Of a stretch of DNA of 64,000 bases, positions 35,201 to 46,620 are shown one piece after another. The first letter of the stretch is position 1, and each line of letters opens with the position of its first letter. The stretch comes from Chrysomallon squamiferum (taxonomy: Eukaryota > Mollusca > Gastropoda > Neomphalida > Peltospiridae). The stretch lies in contig CM022669.1 in assembly GCA_012295275.1 (NCBI GenBank), forward strand, positions 4,537,777-4,601,776, in the 5' to 3' direction. The notes beneath the pieces were generated by a model. The model was not told the origin of the DNA, made no database searches, and saw nothing but the letters and a program-made list of their open reading frames with translations. Made by a program: the position numbers and the translations under genes.

Positions 35201-35600
35201 AAATGAAAACCAAACAATTTTAATTTTTGAATATTGTGAATTTTGTTTGTTTTTTGTTTTTGTTTTATTTATGTATTTATTTTATTTTAATTTTTCTTTA
35301 AATTACTGATCTTTTCTAAATATCCTTTCTCATCTTTTTTTGTTTTTCTACTGGCTCTCAAAAAGAAGGTTGCTAAAATTAAACAAGATGTTTCAAAACT
35401 TCAACACCAAGCATGTTGCCCTGGGCTGGGGTAATGACAGGTTTCTATTCCTTTTAGTTAATTTGAAAAGATAGAATTTGAGATAGGGAAGAGATTCCAA
35501 AACAAGAAAAAAAAAGACAGACAGAGAGAAAAAAAGAAAATTCATTCTAATATGTCTTTCAATAAAAGAAGCAAATACAGAAAAAGAAGAAAAGATAAAT
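35201..35600. other. T-rich then unique sequence
   Basis: T-rich 35215-35345, then unique sequence. No gene. Confidence 0.5.
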
Positions 35601-35604
35601 GTAG

Positions 35605-35965
35605 AACTGAATGAATGAATGAATGAATGAACAAAAGTCACAGGAATAATAACATGATGATGATGATGATGTAATAATGATGATGTCTAAGTAATAACAG
35701 TGATGATACTAATGATTTAAAAACACAATCACAATAAAAATAATAAAATAATAATAATAATAATAATAATAAAAGTAACAACTACAATAACAGTAACAAC
35801 AATTATTATAATAATAATAAATATAATAATAATAATAATAATGATAATAATAAAAGTAGTAATAATAATAATAATTATAATAATAATAATAATAATAAAA
35901 GTAATAATAAAATAATAATAATAATAATAATAGTAACAACACAACAACAATAATAAGTAAACAAA
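35605..35965 (+). repeat. (TGAA)n, (TGA)n and long (AAT)n array
   Basis: TGAA at 35609-35632, TGA at 35655-35672, and an imperfect AAT array at 35735-35955. Confidence 0.95.
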
Positions 35966-36000
35966 TAAATTTCATATACAAGCACAGACAACACATGAAC

Positions 36001-36340
36001 GTGCATGTCTATTTTAGAAAACTTTCATTCGCTGCTTTCAGAGAGAACTCTACATCTCTGACGTAACCGAGTTACAGCAAAAAAGTTAATCCCTGTTACA
36101 TAAATGTGGCTCGTCTGTGTGTCACAAAATTAATACAGTGATTGACGTTTCTAATCTACTCCTCCATGCTGGTTCCAGCCTCGTGGCGCCGGATTGGGAA
36201 ATCCAGTGATGAAACTCAATTTGCGTTCATAATGAGTCGAGAGGTAGATTTCTTTTGAGGTGATAAATGAACAAAGTTTGGGATGTAAGCACGTGTGAAA
36301 GTGACGATTTCGTAAAATGATTAAAATTAGAGACTTAGAA
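36001..36340. other. unique CpG-containing island
   Basis: Complex sequence with about 16 CpGs (for example TGACGTAACCGAGTTAC at 36059 and GTGGCGCCGGATTGGG at 36184), against a CpG-poor background. It includes a CRE-like TGACGTAA and a GTAAC-CGA-GTTAC palindrome. It lies 2.2 kb upstream of exon A in transcript terms and could be a promoter, a first non-coding exon or a conserved enhancer. No ATG exon joining exon A in phase could be read. Confidence 0.4.
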
Positions 36341-36342
36341 TC

Positions 36343-36740
36343 TTGTGACCGGCCTCATTAAAAGGTACCTGATGTACAAATTATAGTAATGACAGCAGTC
36401 ATTGGAAATTTGTAACAAGTCACATGAAAAGACACCTAATGTCAGTTCACAAAAACTGATGATTTAGTAATGACTGTAGCTGAATATTTAAATTCTAGTG
36501 ACCAGTGACATAAAAAGGGGACTAATGTAACATATCCGAATTGAAAATTTAGTAATTACTGTAAATTAATTATTAAAAGTTTTGATAGGTTATATGAAAA
36601 TGTACATGATGTAAGCAGATAATTTTATATATCCAAACTGATCATTTAATAAACAAGTTGTCAATGATTTAGATATTTGTGACTGGTCATGTGAAAATGT
36701 ATGTGTACATCCAAAACTGATTTAATATGAATGTAGTATA
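36343..36740 (+). repeat. old ~85-bp tandem repeat, 5 diverged copies
   Basis: Units beginning TTGTGACCGGTCA-ATGAAAA-GTACCTGATGTA (consensus) are anchored at 36343, 36410, 36494, 36581 and 36676 (spacing 67-95). Each is followed by an AACTGAT-ATTTAGTAATGA-TGTA segment. Confidence 0.8.
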
Positions 36741-37340
36741 TATTTCTCCTCAAGCCTGCTACCAATATTATGAAAAACTACTCATAATTCCAATTTTCAA
36801 AACTGCTGGAAACCAAATAATGCAACATTATGGTACCAGTTAGGAAAATGTTTTGTTATTGAATCATGGAATGTTGAAATCTTTCCTTGCAGAATATTTA
36901 AAATTATATCAAGGGCTTGGACAGATTCAGAACTAAGAATCATATTTTCAAATTGAAATGTTGTGGTAATATCTTCAGTATTAAGGATTTCATGACATTC
37001 TGGAGTTCTTGGTTGTTGTATTTTACATTTTTTTTTTTTTTTTTTTACATACAACGCCTTCACGATGTTGTTCAAACCCACCTTTGTGTCAACCCTCGGT
37101 CAAATTCAGATCATTACTGATGAGAAATCACAAATTGTCTACATACTATTACTCAGCAAGTGTTTCCTGTGATGTCAGCACAGCCAAAACCAGCAGTGGC
37201 AGGATGTAAACAATGCATGCAGAGACCTCTGGTGGGCAGTTGTGTCTCCATACTGCAGGAAGCTAGTTTTCATGTGACAAGTCACAGTGGTGACACAAGG
37301 GACAAAGATGAGAGAGAGAGTATTTTAAAGTATATACACG
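36741..37340. other. unique sequence with an open minus-strand frame
   Basis: Minus-strand frame of 94 codons (37081-36797) containing FQFENMILSSESVQALDIIL and HFPNWYHNVALFG, interrupted by a Lys run from an A20-type tract at its 5' end. Its composition is protein-like, perhaps a decayed transposon or gene fragment, but there is no match and no clear splice site. A T-run lies at 37028-37046. Confidence 0.3.
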
Positions 37341-37755
37341 TGTGTGTGTCTGTCTGTATCTGTGTGTGTCTGTCTGTATCTGTGTGTGTTTGTAGCTATA
37401 TATGAGTGTGTATGCATGTTTCATGATATTTGTATGTGTGTATTTATGTACTTTGCACACTGATCATTTTTGTAGAAATAATTTTGTTAAAAACCACATA
37501 GCTCGGGTCTGTTTGCTTGTTTTTGTTATCAGTTCAGTAAATGAAATCAGGCAATCTGCACTCTTTAGACCCTGATTCACAGGAAGGACAAATATAATAT
37601 TCCATAAAAAAAACACCAAAACAATCAAAGCAACACAAACAAACATCACAGACTTAATTTCCCATTTTTGCTTTTATCCTCAATACAAATGTGCAAATAT
37701 TTTATTAGTTAATGAATTACAGTCCATCCTAGAAAATGTTTTTGTTTTTAATTTC
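37341..37755. other. 20-bp GT-rich repeat then unique sequence
   Basis: TGTGTGTGTCTGTCTGTATC repeats about 2.6 times at 37340-37390. The rest is unique. Confidence 0.6.
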
Positions 37756-37870
37756 TGTTGTTTTTCTTTCTTTCTTTTGTTTGGTTTTTCCTTCTTTCTT
37801 TTGTTTTTTTTTCTTTTTTTTTTTTTTTTTTTTTTTTTTCTTTTTTTTTTATTTTTTCTTATTTTTTTAA
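37756..37870 (+). repeat. T-rich tract
   Basis: TTTC/TTTG runs including about T26 at 37814-37839. Confidence 0.9.
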
Positions 37871-38225
37871 TATTGTTTTCATTTAAGTGACATAATCGGA
37901 AAATTAAAGATTAAATGGATGTTTATTTAACAACACAACACATTTAAAGACCATTATAATCTTGTCAATTGTATTTGTTTGTAAAGCTAACCAGTGAAAA
38001 AAGAAAGAAGAAGATTTACAACTGCATGTGTGAGGTAATCTTGTTAATTAAGAACAGAAAGGAATTTTGTTGATGTTTCTTTCTCAACAGGCAGGAATGC
38101 AGACACCTCAGACTTGCATGTGTAAACAATGCTATCACAGGTGATGCTGAATAAGTCTCAAAGAATGCTTCAGGTGCAAAAGTCCAAATACCATTAAGAG
38201 AATGTGCGTATTAATGTATTAGTTG
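37871..38225. other. unique sequence
   Basis: Nothing recognised. Confidence 0.5.
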
Positions 38226-38540
38226 TTTTTATCTTTATTTATTTATTTATTAATTATTACTATCATTATTATCATTATTATTACTATTACTGTTACTACT
38301 ACTATTACTACTACTATTATTATTATCATTATTACTTTTAGCATTACTATTATTATTATTATTTTTATTACTACTACTACTACTACTATTATCATTATTA
38401 CAATAACATTACTATTATTATTATTATTACTATTGCTACTACTACTACTATTATCATTATTACTATTATTAATATCATTATTACTATTATTATTATTATT
38501 ATTATTATTATTACTACTATTATTTTCTTTGTTTTGTTTA
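38226..38540 (+). repeat. (ATT/ACT)n trinucleotide array
   Basis: ATT array with regularly alternating ACT and ATC blocks; a segment of about 90 bp repeats internally. Confidence 0.95.
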
Positions 38541-38689
38541 TATTTATAACAGAGATTTTTATCAGACATCAAAATAAAAACAAACTGTCAGAATCTAGTC
38601 CTATATAATATGTATATATTTTTACGCAAATGTAGGTATGTGGATATATTTACAAGTCAGTATATTTGAATGCAAAGAAGTGAGTATAT

Positions 38690-38960
38690 GTGTATGTATG
38701 TGTGTATATGTATGTATGTATGTACGTATGTATGTATGTATGTATGTATGTTTTAGTATGTATATATGTATGTTTTAGTATGGATGTATGTATGTATGTA
38801 TGGATGGATGGATGTATTATATGTATGTATGGATGTATGTGTGTATATGTATGTATGTATGTATGTATGTATATATGTATGTTATATATTAAAAGTAGAA
38901 TATAAATGATTTAATGTATGAATATATGTATGTATGAATGTATGTATGTTTTAGTACGTA
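38690..38960 (+). repeat. (TATG)n array
   Basis: Imperfect ATGT/TATA/GGAT repeat. A non-repeat insert at 38885-38914 is identical to 40964-40993. Confidence 0.95.
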
Positions 38961-39790
38961 TATATTTATCTGTGTGTGTGTGTATATGTCAACTAATCTA
39001 CAGTGTGATGGGAGAAGATTTATCATATTTACAGAACAGCTTTTGACAGAGGAGTACCTGATACAGTACTACTGACTAGATTTGCACTTTGTACATGTTT
39101 GTTCATGAATATGAGCAAGAGTATGTTGTTTGAACATGTGCATTTGATTACATGTATGTATGCATGCATGCCCATTTTTTTATGTTTTATGTATACTGTT
39201 TCTGTAGGTCTGTGATAGTGCACAAGGGTACATGCGCACCAACAGATAATAAAATTAACACAAATAATAATGAGACAGTGAGAAGGGTAAAGTTCTCGCA
39301 AAGTTTGGAATTCACATATAACATCCCTAACATCCAGTATTTATTGTCAGAAGTCTACAGAAAAGAGATTTCACAAAAAAAACTAAAACTATCAGACTAT
39401 AAACTGATCCACTTTGACTTCTCTTCATCATTCTAAATGCTACTGTGAACACAAAATTACTGCAAATATTTGTTTTACTCTAATTCTGCCCGTGAAATAT
39501 CCTTGCAGACAAGCAGTGGGTTATGAGAGGACACTAAATATAGCCCTGGGTTACACCACTGCTTTGTTTGATACTTATATTTATTTACCAGACATGTCAA
39601 AGTTATCAGAGTTGTGTTACTCTGTGCATGGAACTTGTAGCTGTTAATCATTTACCAGTTCTCGGCTCCATCCAAGAGACTAATTCTGTGTTTTATAGCA
39701 AGCTCTGCCAGAAGAGATGTGAGGGGAATTTTATGTGAGAATTATTCACGGGCTTTTAACACTGAATTAATCCTAAATTGTTGTTTTTGT
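38961..39790. other. unique sequence, possible conserved non-coding DNA
   Basis: 39430-39780 is the clearest low-repeat block here (no simple repeats, TAAT-type motifs). No exon with splice sites was found. Confidence 0.4.
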
Positions 39791-39879
39791 ACAAATTAAA
39801 ACTTGACTGGGTTGTTGGTTTTTTTTTTTGGGGGGGGTAATTTCTGTCTTGTGTTGTTTTCCATTTATGTGCATTTGCA

Positions 39880-40165
39880 TGTTTGTATGTGTCTGTGTAT
39901 GTGTGCACATGGTAGTAAGTGTGTGTGTGTGTATACATGTTAGAATGTGTGTGTGTGTGTGTGAGTGTATGATTGTTTTGGTGTGTATATATATATGCAT
40001 ATTTCCACTGTGTTACCCATTAATCATCCATATGTCCATCCATCACACACATACAAACACATACACACAGAAACACACACATACATACACAGACACACAC
40101 ACTCACACACATACAAACACACAAACATACACACTCACACACATACAAACACACAAACACACACT

Positions 40166-40201
<36 letters not shown>

Positions 40202-40245
40202 CACACACACACACACACGGTAACACACACACCAACACACATACA
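39880..40245. repeat. GT-rich tract facing a CA-rich tract
   Basis: GT-rich 39882-39985 and CA-rich 40044-40218, separated by about 60 bp. The two arms are complementary in inverted orientation and could fold. The coding-looking frames across them are artefacts. Confidence 0.9.
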
Positions 40246-40545
40246 TACAGTGATGCAGATTTACAGACACACATCTATCATCGACATTATGGATTCAAAA
40301 ATACCAGTAATCTGCCTGTATGGGCCCCAGAGAGACAAACATGGAGTGGAATCACATTAAGAGGGCAGTGACTTTTAAATATGAGCAGTGCTTTGATATG
40401 CAGTGGTTTTACTAATATTCCACAGTGTGTGCCTGCCTCTCTGTTGAAACAGTTTTAATTCACCGCTAATTTAATTTGATTTCCCCAGACTACACCTAGT
40501 CAGCAAACATATATACATTCAGTGAAGCATATCAAAACAAATTAA
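40246..40545. other. unique island
   Basis: 40360-40510 is complex, repeat-free DNA containing CACCGCTAATTTAATTTGAT, of the kind seen in conserved regulatory elements. Function unknown. Confidence 0.35.
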
Positions 40546-40547
40546 GT

Positions 40548-40550
<3 letters not shown>

Positions 40551-40589
<39 letters not shown>

Positions 40590-41029
40590 AACTAAATTAA
40601 AAATCTGTGTAATTCTATACTTTCTACTGAACAACAAATGAACAAAATTTTGAAGAAAAAAGAAAAGAAAAACAAAAAAAATTAAAGTTACGAAAACAAA
40701 AAATCAATCCAGAATGAAGAGGTTGAAGTTATGATTATATATCTCATTTGACTTAATAAAAGCTATCTGATAATGGAAAATCAATTTTAATTTGAAGTGA
40801 AGTATCAAATGACATTTCAAGTGAAATGCTATCTCTGAAATCAATTCATATTTAACATCAAACAGCATTTCTTTGTGTGGAAATTAACATGCATTAAATA
40901 TGAAATATTATCATGTGTTGAAAGTGCAAAATATAAACTTTCATATAACACAGTAAATTGAAGTATATTAAAAGTAGAATATAAATGATTTAACGTGGGT
41001 TATCAAGTAGTAAAGTGATGCATCAGAAG
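40551..41029. other. (TA)n then AT-rich lead-in to the 24-bp array
   Basis: (CA)n/(TA)n at 40551-40582. AT-rich sequence follows, with the first degenerate GAAATATCAA-type units near 40800-41000. 40964-40993 is a 30-bp perfect match to 38885-38914. Confidence 0.6.
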
Positions 41030-41740
41030 GTATTTAAGATGGAATATCAACTTTTGTTTAAACTTTAATGTTGAATATTAAGTTGTATTAAACATGGAAT
41101 ATCAAGTAGTATGAACTGTGGAATGTAAAGTGTTTAATGTTGATTATTAAGTAGTATTTAATGTCAGGTTATATTTAATGTCAAATATCAAGGTGTCTTT
41201 AATGTGGAATATTAATAGTTATTTTTTTACAAATGTTGTAAGTCCTCAATGTGAAATCAAGTTACATTTATTTGTGGGATATGAAGCTGTCTTTAATGTG
41301 AAATATTAAGCTGTATTTAATGTGAAATATTATGCTGTATTTAACGTGAAATATTAAGTTGTATTTAATGTGAAATATTAAGATGTATTTAATTTGAAAT
41401 ATTAAGTTGTATTTAATTTGAAATATTAAGATGTATTTAATTTGAAATATTAGGTTGTATTTAATGTGAAATATTAAGTTGTATTTAATTTGAAATATTA
41501 AGTTGTATTTAATTTGAAATATTAAGATGTATTTAATTTGAAATATTAAGTTGTATTTAATGTGAAATATTAAGATGTATTTAATTTGAAATATTAAGTT
41601 GTATTTAATGTGAAATATTAAGTTGTATTTAATGAGGAATACAAAGCTGTATTGAAATTGAAATATAAAGCTGAATATCAGTTAAAAGATAATTATTAAG
41701 TTGTATTTAAAGATAAATATCAAGCATGTGTCATCATACA
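41030..41740 (+). repeat. 24-bp minisatellite
   Basis: Unit AAATATTAAGTTGTATTTAA plus TGTG or TTTG. About 16 well-preserved copies at 41281-41650, fading into degenerate copies on both sides. Two unit variants (GTTG/GATG; TGTG/TTTG) are interspersed, indicating active homogenisation in the centre. Confidence 0.95.
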
Positions 41741-41789
41741 TGACATATGTGCTTGAACATTACATTAGACATTGTCAGAATACAGAGTA

Positions 41790-41885
41790 AACACATTTAG
41801 CAGGCTATCTGATGGTCATCAGGGTTTGAACTTAAGACACTGTATCTATCAAGAAACCAAACCCTGCCCACTGGTCAACACAACA
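41790..41885 (-). mobile_element. tRNA-derived SINE head
   Basis: On the minus strand TGACCAGTGGG (A box, from 41877) and AGTTCAAACCC (B box, from 41832) are 45 bp apart, the spacing of a tRNA gene. It does not fold into an obvious intact tRNA, and other-family sequence follows at the 3' side. Probably an old SINE insertion abutting the minisatellite. Confidence 0.45.
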
Positions 41886-42725
41886 TCTGTACTCTGTGTA
41901 GTTTTGTTGTTCAGTGTGACCTAACTGTGTTGATGAGTTTGTGTCTTGCTACATACTGTACTTTCAGAAATTTAGAAGCCAATAGATGTCTTTATAATGC
42001 GAATTCATTATTTTAAAAAAATTGTTAAAAAATAGTTTTAAGGTTTATTCTGAATATGTAATAATGTTTGGTTTGTAAACAATATTTACTGCAAGCAAAG
42101 ACAAACTTTGCACACTGAAAGTCGTAAGAACTGGAAAAAAAGCTCTGAAAAGTGTGATGATTTGTCAGAGTTGAATGTTATTTATTGCATTAAAGAATAA
42201 AAATGAAAAGATTCTGAAAATTTACTGCTAATGAAATCATTATTAGATTTAAAAAAAATAACATAATTTTAAAAAGAAAAAAATCTATCTCTCTCATTCA
42301 AACTTAAAATCCAATACACACATATATACAATGTAATTTCAAATGTACATTTTTCTGTTTCTTCTTTCTCTCTTTCACTTCCTTCTTTCTTATTTTTTTT
42401 TTTTTAGGCTTTCTGATTATGTACTTGTCTATCTCACTCTTTCTGTCTAGAAATAAAAAGTCTCTAATAAAACTCATCACATATGTAATGATTATTCAGA
42501 GAACATATTCTACAGATTATTCTTTGAAAGAACTGTAAACATGATTCACTGAAAAAAAATTGTTTTTCTCCAGTTACATAAAAGCAGCAGATAATTAGTT
42601 TTAACACTTTTGTCAGTTCTCTCACATCATTTGATGTTCAAACATTCATCAACCCACAGACACGACTTTCTGAATGTACAAGTGATCTTTAATTCTGTTT
42701 TTTGTAATCAAGAATAAGAAGATGA
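41886..42725. other. unique AT-rich sequence
   Basis: No gene. A short T-run lies at 42393-42405. Confidence 0.5.
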
Positions 42726-42729
42726 GATT

Positions 42730-43070
42730 CAGCAACATACACTCACATACTCACATGCACACATAAACAAATATATAGTTCACAAAACAAACACACACTC
42801 CATACTCACACACAGACACATAAACATGGACACAAACAGACATACCTATATACACTCACACACTTATAGACACACTCACATACAAATAAACATATACAGA
42901 CATAAACACTTACAGAAACACACACACACATATAAACATATATATATATATAAACACACACACACAAACACACAGACACACAGACATATATATATATATA
43001 TATATACACAAACACACTCTAACACTTACCCACACAATCACACAGACACACAAACACACAGACACACAAA
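42730..43070 (+). repeat. CA/TA-rich array
   Basis: ACACATAC and (TA)n (42938-42951, 42988-43004). Frames here are artefacts. Confidence 0.95.
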
Positions 43071-43605
43071 GACTATCCCCACATTCAACCTGACCCACGA
43101 AATTAACAAACAACATTTGTATGAAATTATGCAATGAAGTTTCTAATCACACATTCTTTTCTTCTCGACAAATACACAAGAATGAAAAAGTGTTTGACGA
43201 AGCAAATGAAAACTAAACAGAGAGGAAATGTTGAGTCTATTAATTTCCACAGTCAATGTCTGTTCACCTCTTCTCAGTCAACCAGCTCTAATGGAAGATG
43301 ACAGGGCCACTGAAAAGCTGCTATTTTCAGAAATTAGTAATAAAACAAGGTGTCAGAATTTCCTTATGATAAATATATCTCAGTTTGTGGGAGGTGTCAA
43401 AGGTCAATCTCCCTCAGTATATTTACCCATAATTCAATATTACTTCCTGATTTTACTTTTCTGTTATACATTCTTACCTACACAAACTTACATACATACA
43501 TACATACATATACAGACACACTAGTCAGATGCTTTTTTGCCTGTGATAAGCATACTTGAATCTTTCTGTGAGATGACAGTTAATAAGTGATGTTTTGTCA
43601 GCCAG
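43071..43605. other. unique sequence
   Basis: A 98-codon plus-strand frame (43228-43524) covers unique DNA but shows no splice sites or known motif. A CATA run is at 43491-43509. Confidence 0.4.
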
Positions 43606-43607
43606 TG

Positions 43608-44432
43608 TCAAAGTGTCGTAATGCTACATGTAACATCATTGTGAACTGTGCTGTTCTCACACATACATCTCTTGTGTAAGTGTTGTTACGTGTAACATCA
43701 TTATGAACTGTGCTGTTCTCACACATCTCTTGTGTAAGTGTTGTTACGTGTAACATCATTATGAACTGAGCTGTTCTCACACACACATCTCTTGTGTAAG
43801 TGTTGTTACGTGTAACATCATTATGAACTGAGCTGTTCTCACACACACATCTCTTGTGTAAGTGTTGTTACGTGTAACATCATTATGAACTGTGCTGTTC
43901 TCACACACACATCTCTTGTGTAAGTGTTGTTACGTGTAACATCATTATGAACTGTGCTGTTCTCATACATCTCTTGTTTAAGTGTTGTTACATGTAACAT
44001 TGTTATGAACTGTGCTGTTCTCACACACACATCTCTTGTGTAAGTGTTGTTACGTGTAACATCATTATGAACTGTGCTGTTCTCACACATACATCTCTTG
44101 TGTAAGTGTTGTTACGTGTAACATCATTATGAACTGTGCTGTTCTCACACACACATCTCTTGTGTAAGTGTTGTTACGTGTAACATCATTATGAATGAAC
44201 TGTAAGTGTTGTTACATGTAACATCATTATGAACTGTGCTGTTCTCACACCTACATCTCTTGCATAAGTGTTGTTACGTGTAACATCATTGTGAACTGTG
44301 CTGTTCTCACACATAGATATCTTGCATAAGTGTTGTTACGTGTAACATCATTATGAACTGTGCTGTTCTCACACCTACATCTCTTGTGTAAGTGGTGTTA
44401 CATGTAACATCATTATGAACTGTGCTGTTGTG
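43608..44432 (+). repeat. 62-bp minisatellite with palindromic core
   Basis: About 13-14 units: TGTTACGTGTAACATCATTA then TGAACTGTGCTGTTCTCACA then a CACACATCTCTTGTGTAAG link. Each unit carries GTTAC(G/A)TGTAAC; the A form is a perfect 12-bp palindrome, the G form has 5-bp arms around GT. Most units are 62 bp; one is 58 bp (lacks CACA) and one is a 38-bp deletion unit (near 44176-44213). 62 is not a multiple of 3, and the peptide-like frames on the minus strand change frame from unit to unit, so it is not coding. Confidence 0.97.
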
Positions 44433-44920
44433 GTTCTTCCACATATCACAAGTTAATTGTTTCTGCTTCAGTAAAGTTCTGTTTAATGTTTCCTGTCTTC
44501 TGTTTTTTTTTAAAGATTTATGGTGATGTAAGAATCATAAAACTTATTTTAAACTGACAAGACACTTTGGAAACAATATATTTATATAATCCTGTACACA
44601 AAATGCTTGGGACCAAAAGTAATTCATTTTCACAATGTTTCCATTACATTTCCTCTACATCTTATTCAAACAGATTATATAAAATTTTGAATAATTTTAA
44701 GCATAAAATAAAGTTTGTATTTGCAAAATAGATTTCAGATTCCTGAACTTTCCTCAACTTGTTTATTCTCTGACATGTCTAGTTATGCAGGTAAGATATG
44801 ACACAAAACCAGTTTTCTAGAGCATCCTTTCTTGGTTATCAAACTTTGTGATATGTATATTCAGGTTAAAACTTATTTAAATTTTAAAAATATTTGTAAT
44901 TACCTGGTGATATTATTTTG
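44433..44920. other. unique sequence
   Basis: Nothing recognised. Confidence 0.5.
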
Positions 44921-44922
44921 TA

Positions 44923-44965
<43 letters not shown>

Positions 44966-45365
44966 CAGACATTTAGAAATACAAACATACACACTCAGTA
45001 CAAAGTTACAAATGCTCACACACACACACACACAGACACATAATCAAACTCACTTAAACATATATACACCTTAAACCTAACACACACAGACACATTCAGT
45101 TACAAAAAGACTCACTCACAGAAACACATTCACACACATATACACAGTCATACTCACATACTAACTTACACATATATACATCCTACATTTAATACACACA
45201 CACACAACACATACACATTCACTTACACAAACATTCACATACAGACTCACTCACTTACATTTACACACATACACACACACACACACACATACACACAAAC
45301 ACACACAAACACACACAAATACACAAACACTCACTCACAGAACACACATACACACACAAATACAC
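44923..45365 (+). repeat. CA-rich arrays
   Basis: (CA)n at 44923-44960, then ACACATTC/ACTTACAC variants to 45365. Confidence 0.95.
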
Positions 45366-46440
45366 AACATCCTACGAGAACTCCCATTCAGTGATTTTAC
45401 CATTAATACACAATAACAGCTGTAATGAGAGATCAATTCACTGGCCGGTCTCAGATTGATCTCTACATTGTCAGTGCAATTTGCAGCTGCTTGACAGCCA
45501 GCATTTGTTACTTCTTATCAGTAGCACACAATTTCTTTACACTTCTAAATAAATAAGAAAATACACACTTTCATATACTGGAGAAGTTGGGCTTCGTATA
45601 AAAAGTTTCATCTTATAAGTAGTAGATAAATGTTTTATGTTATCTTTAATCTTTTGGACAAGAAAGACTGGCATAAAAAAGAAAACTTTACTCTAAACTG
45701 ATTTTCCTATCAAAGGAAAGATCAGAATTGATTAGGTAAAAGAAATGGACTTGAGAATATGGAATAGAAAATTAAACTATTTGAAAAAAATGGAGGCCTT
45801 TATTGTGATTGGCCCCAGCAGATTTCAGTATCATTTATTATCATATAAAATAATGAACTTTCAAAAGTATATAAAATTTAATAATGGAAGATAATTGAAT
45901 ATAATGAATTAATGATGATAATTATAATAGATATCAATTCTGACATTTTAATTTGTCCGAAAAACATAGAGAGAAACTGATTATGTATGAAATATCTATA
46001 ACCTTTCTGTCTGTCTGTTTTTCTATCCATCTATCAACACATGCATTTATATATACATACAGATGAGTGGAGGCTTAAAGTGAATGAAAAAAAAAAAATC
46101 CGTACATACAAACAAACAGACAGAGCTAAAAATGAAGAGAGAAAATCTCAAACAATTCATGTTTAAAACTCCAACACAGAAATTCTCTTTGCCACTGGGC
46201 ACGTATTTTTTTGATTGGAAAAAATCAAGCAGGAAATAAGCCCCATCACTTTTTAACACAAGCAAATAAAAGAGTGGAATCCTCCATTTAATACTTTCAC
46301 GCTTAACTCAGAAAAACGAAGAGAAAAGAAAACGAATCTTGCTTACAGCCATTTACAGATTACATGACAGTTTTAGTGAAGTCAATGAGAGTTTCAGAAT
46401 TAAATATCTTTTCTAGCTTTACTATTTTAACATAAAATTT
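45366..46440. other. unique sequence with candidate conserved element
   Basis: 45370-45540 and 46170-46420 are repeat-free and richer in CpG and homeodomain-like motifs than their surroundings. The inverted repeat at 45429-45463 lies in the first. No exon recognised. Confidence 0.4.
45429..45463. other. 9-bp perfect inverted repeat
   Basis: GAGATCAAT and ATTGATCTC separated by 17 bp containing CTGGCCGG. It could be a dimeric binding site or an RNA hairpin. Confidence 0.6.
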
Positions 46441-46447
46441 ATGGGTC

Positions 46448-46620
46448 AATTTTTTTTTTTTTTTTTTATTTTTTTTTTTAAATCTCTTTCTCTGAACATG
46501 ATGTCCAAATCAGATGTTAAAAATTAATTTTTTTTTTTTTTTTTTTTTTAAATCTTCTGCAGGATAGAAAAAAATATTCCTGAAGAGAGAGTGTGAGAGA
46601 GACAAAAAAAAATCTTTTCA
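46448..46620 (+). repeat. T-runs
   Basis: T19 near 46449 and T22 near 46528, with short links. Confidence 0.9.

Noticed and set aside
43598-44090. Repeat proteins encoded on the minus strand of the 62-bp array
   Set aside because: The unit is not a multiple of three; the apparent peptides alternate frames and follow the DNA repeat.
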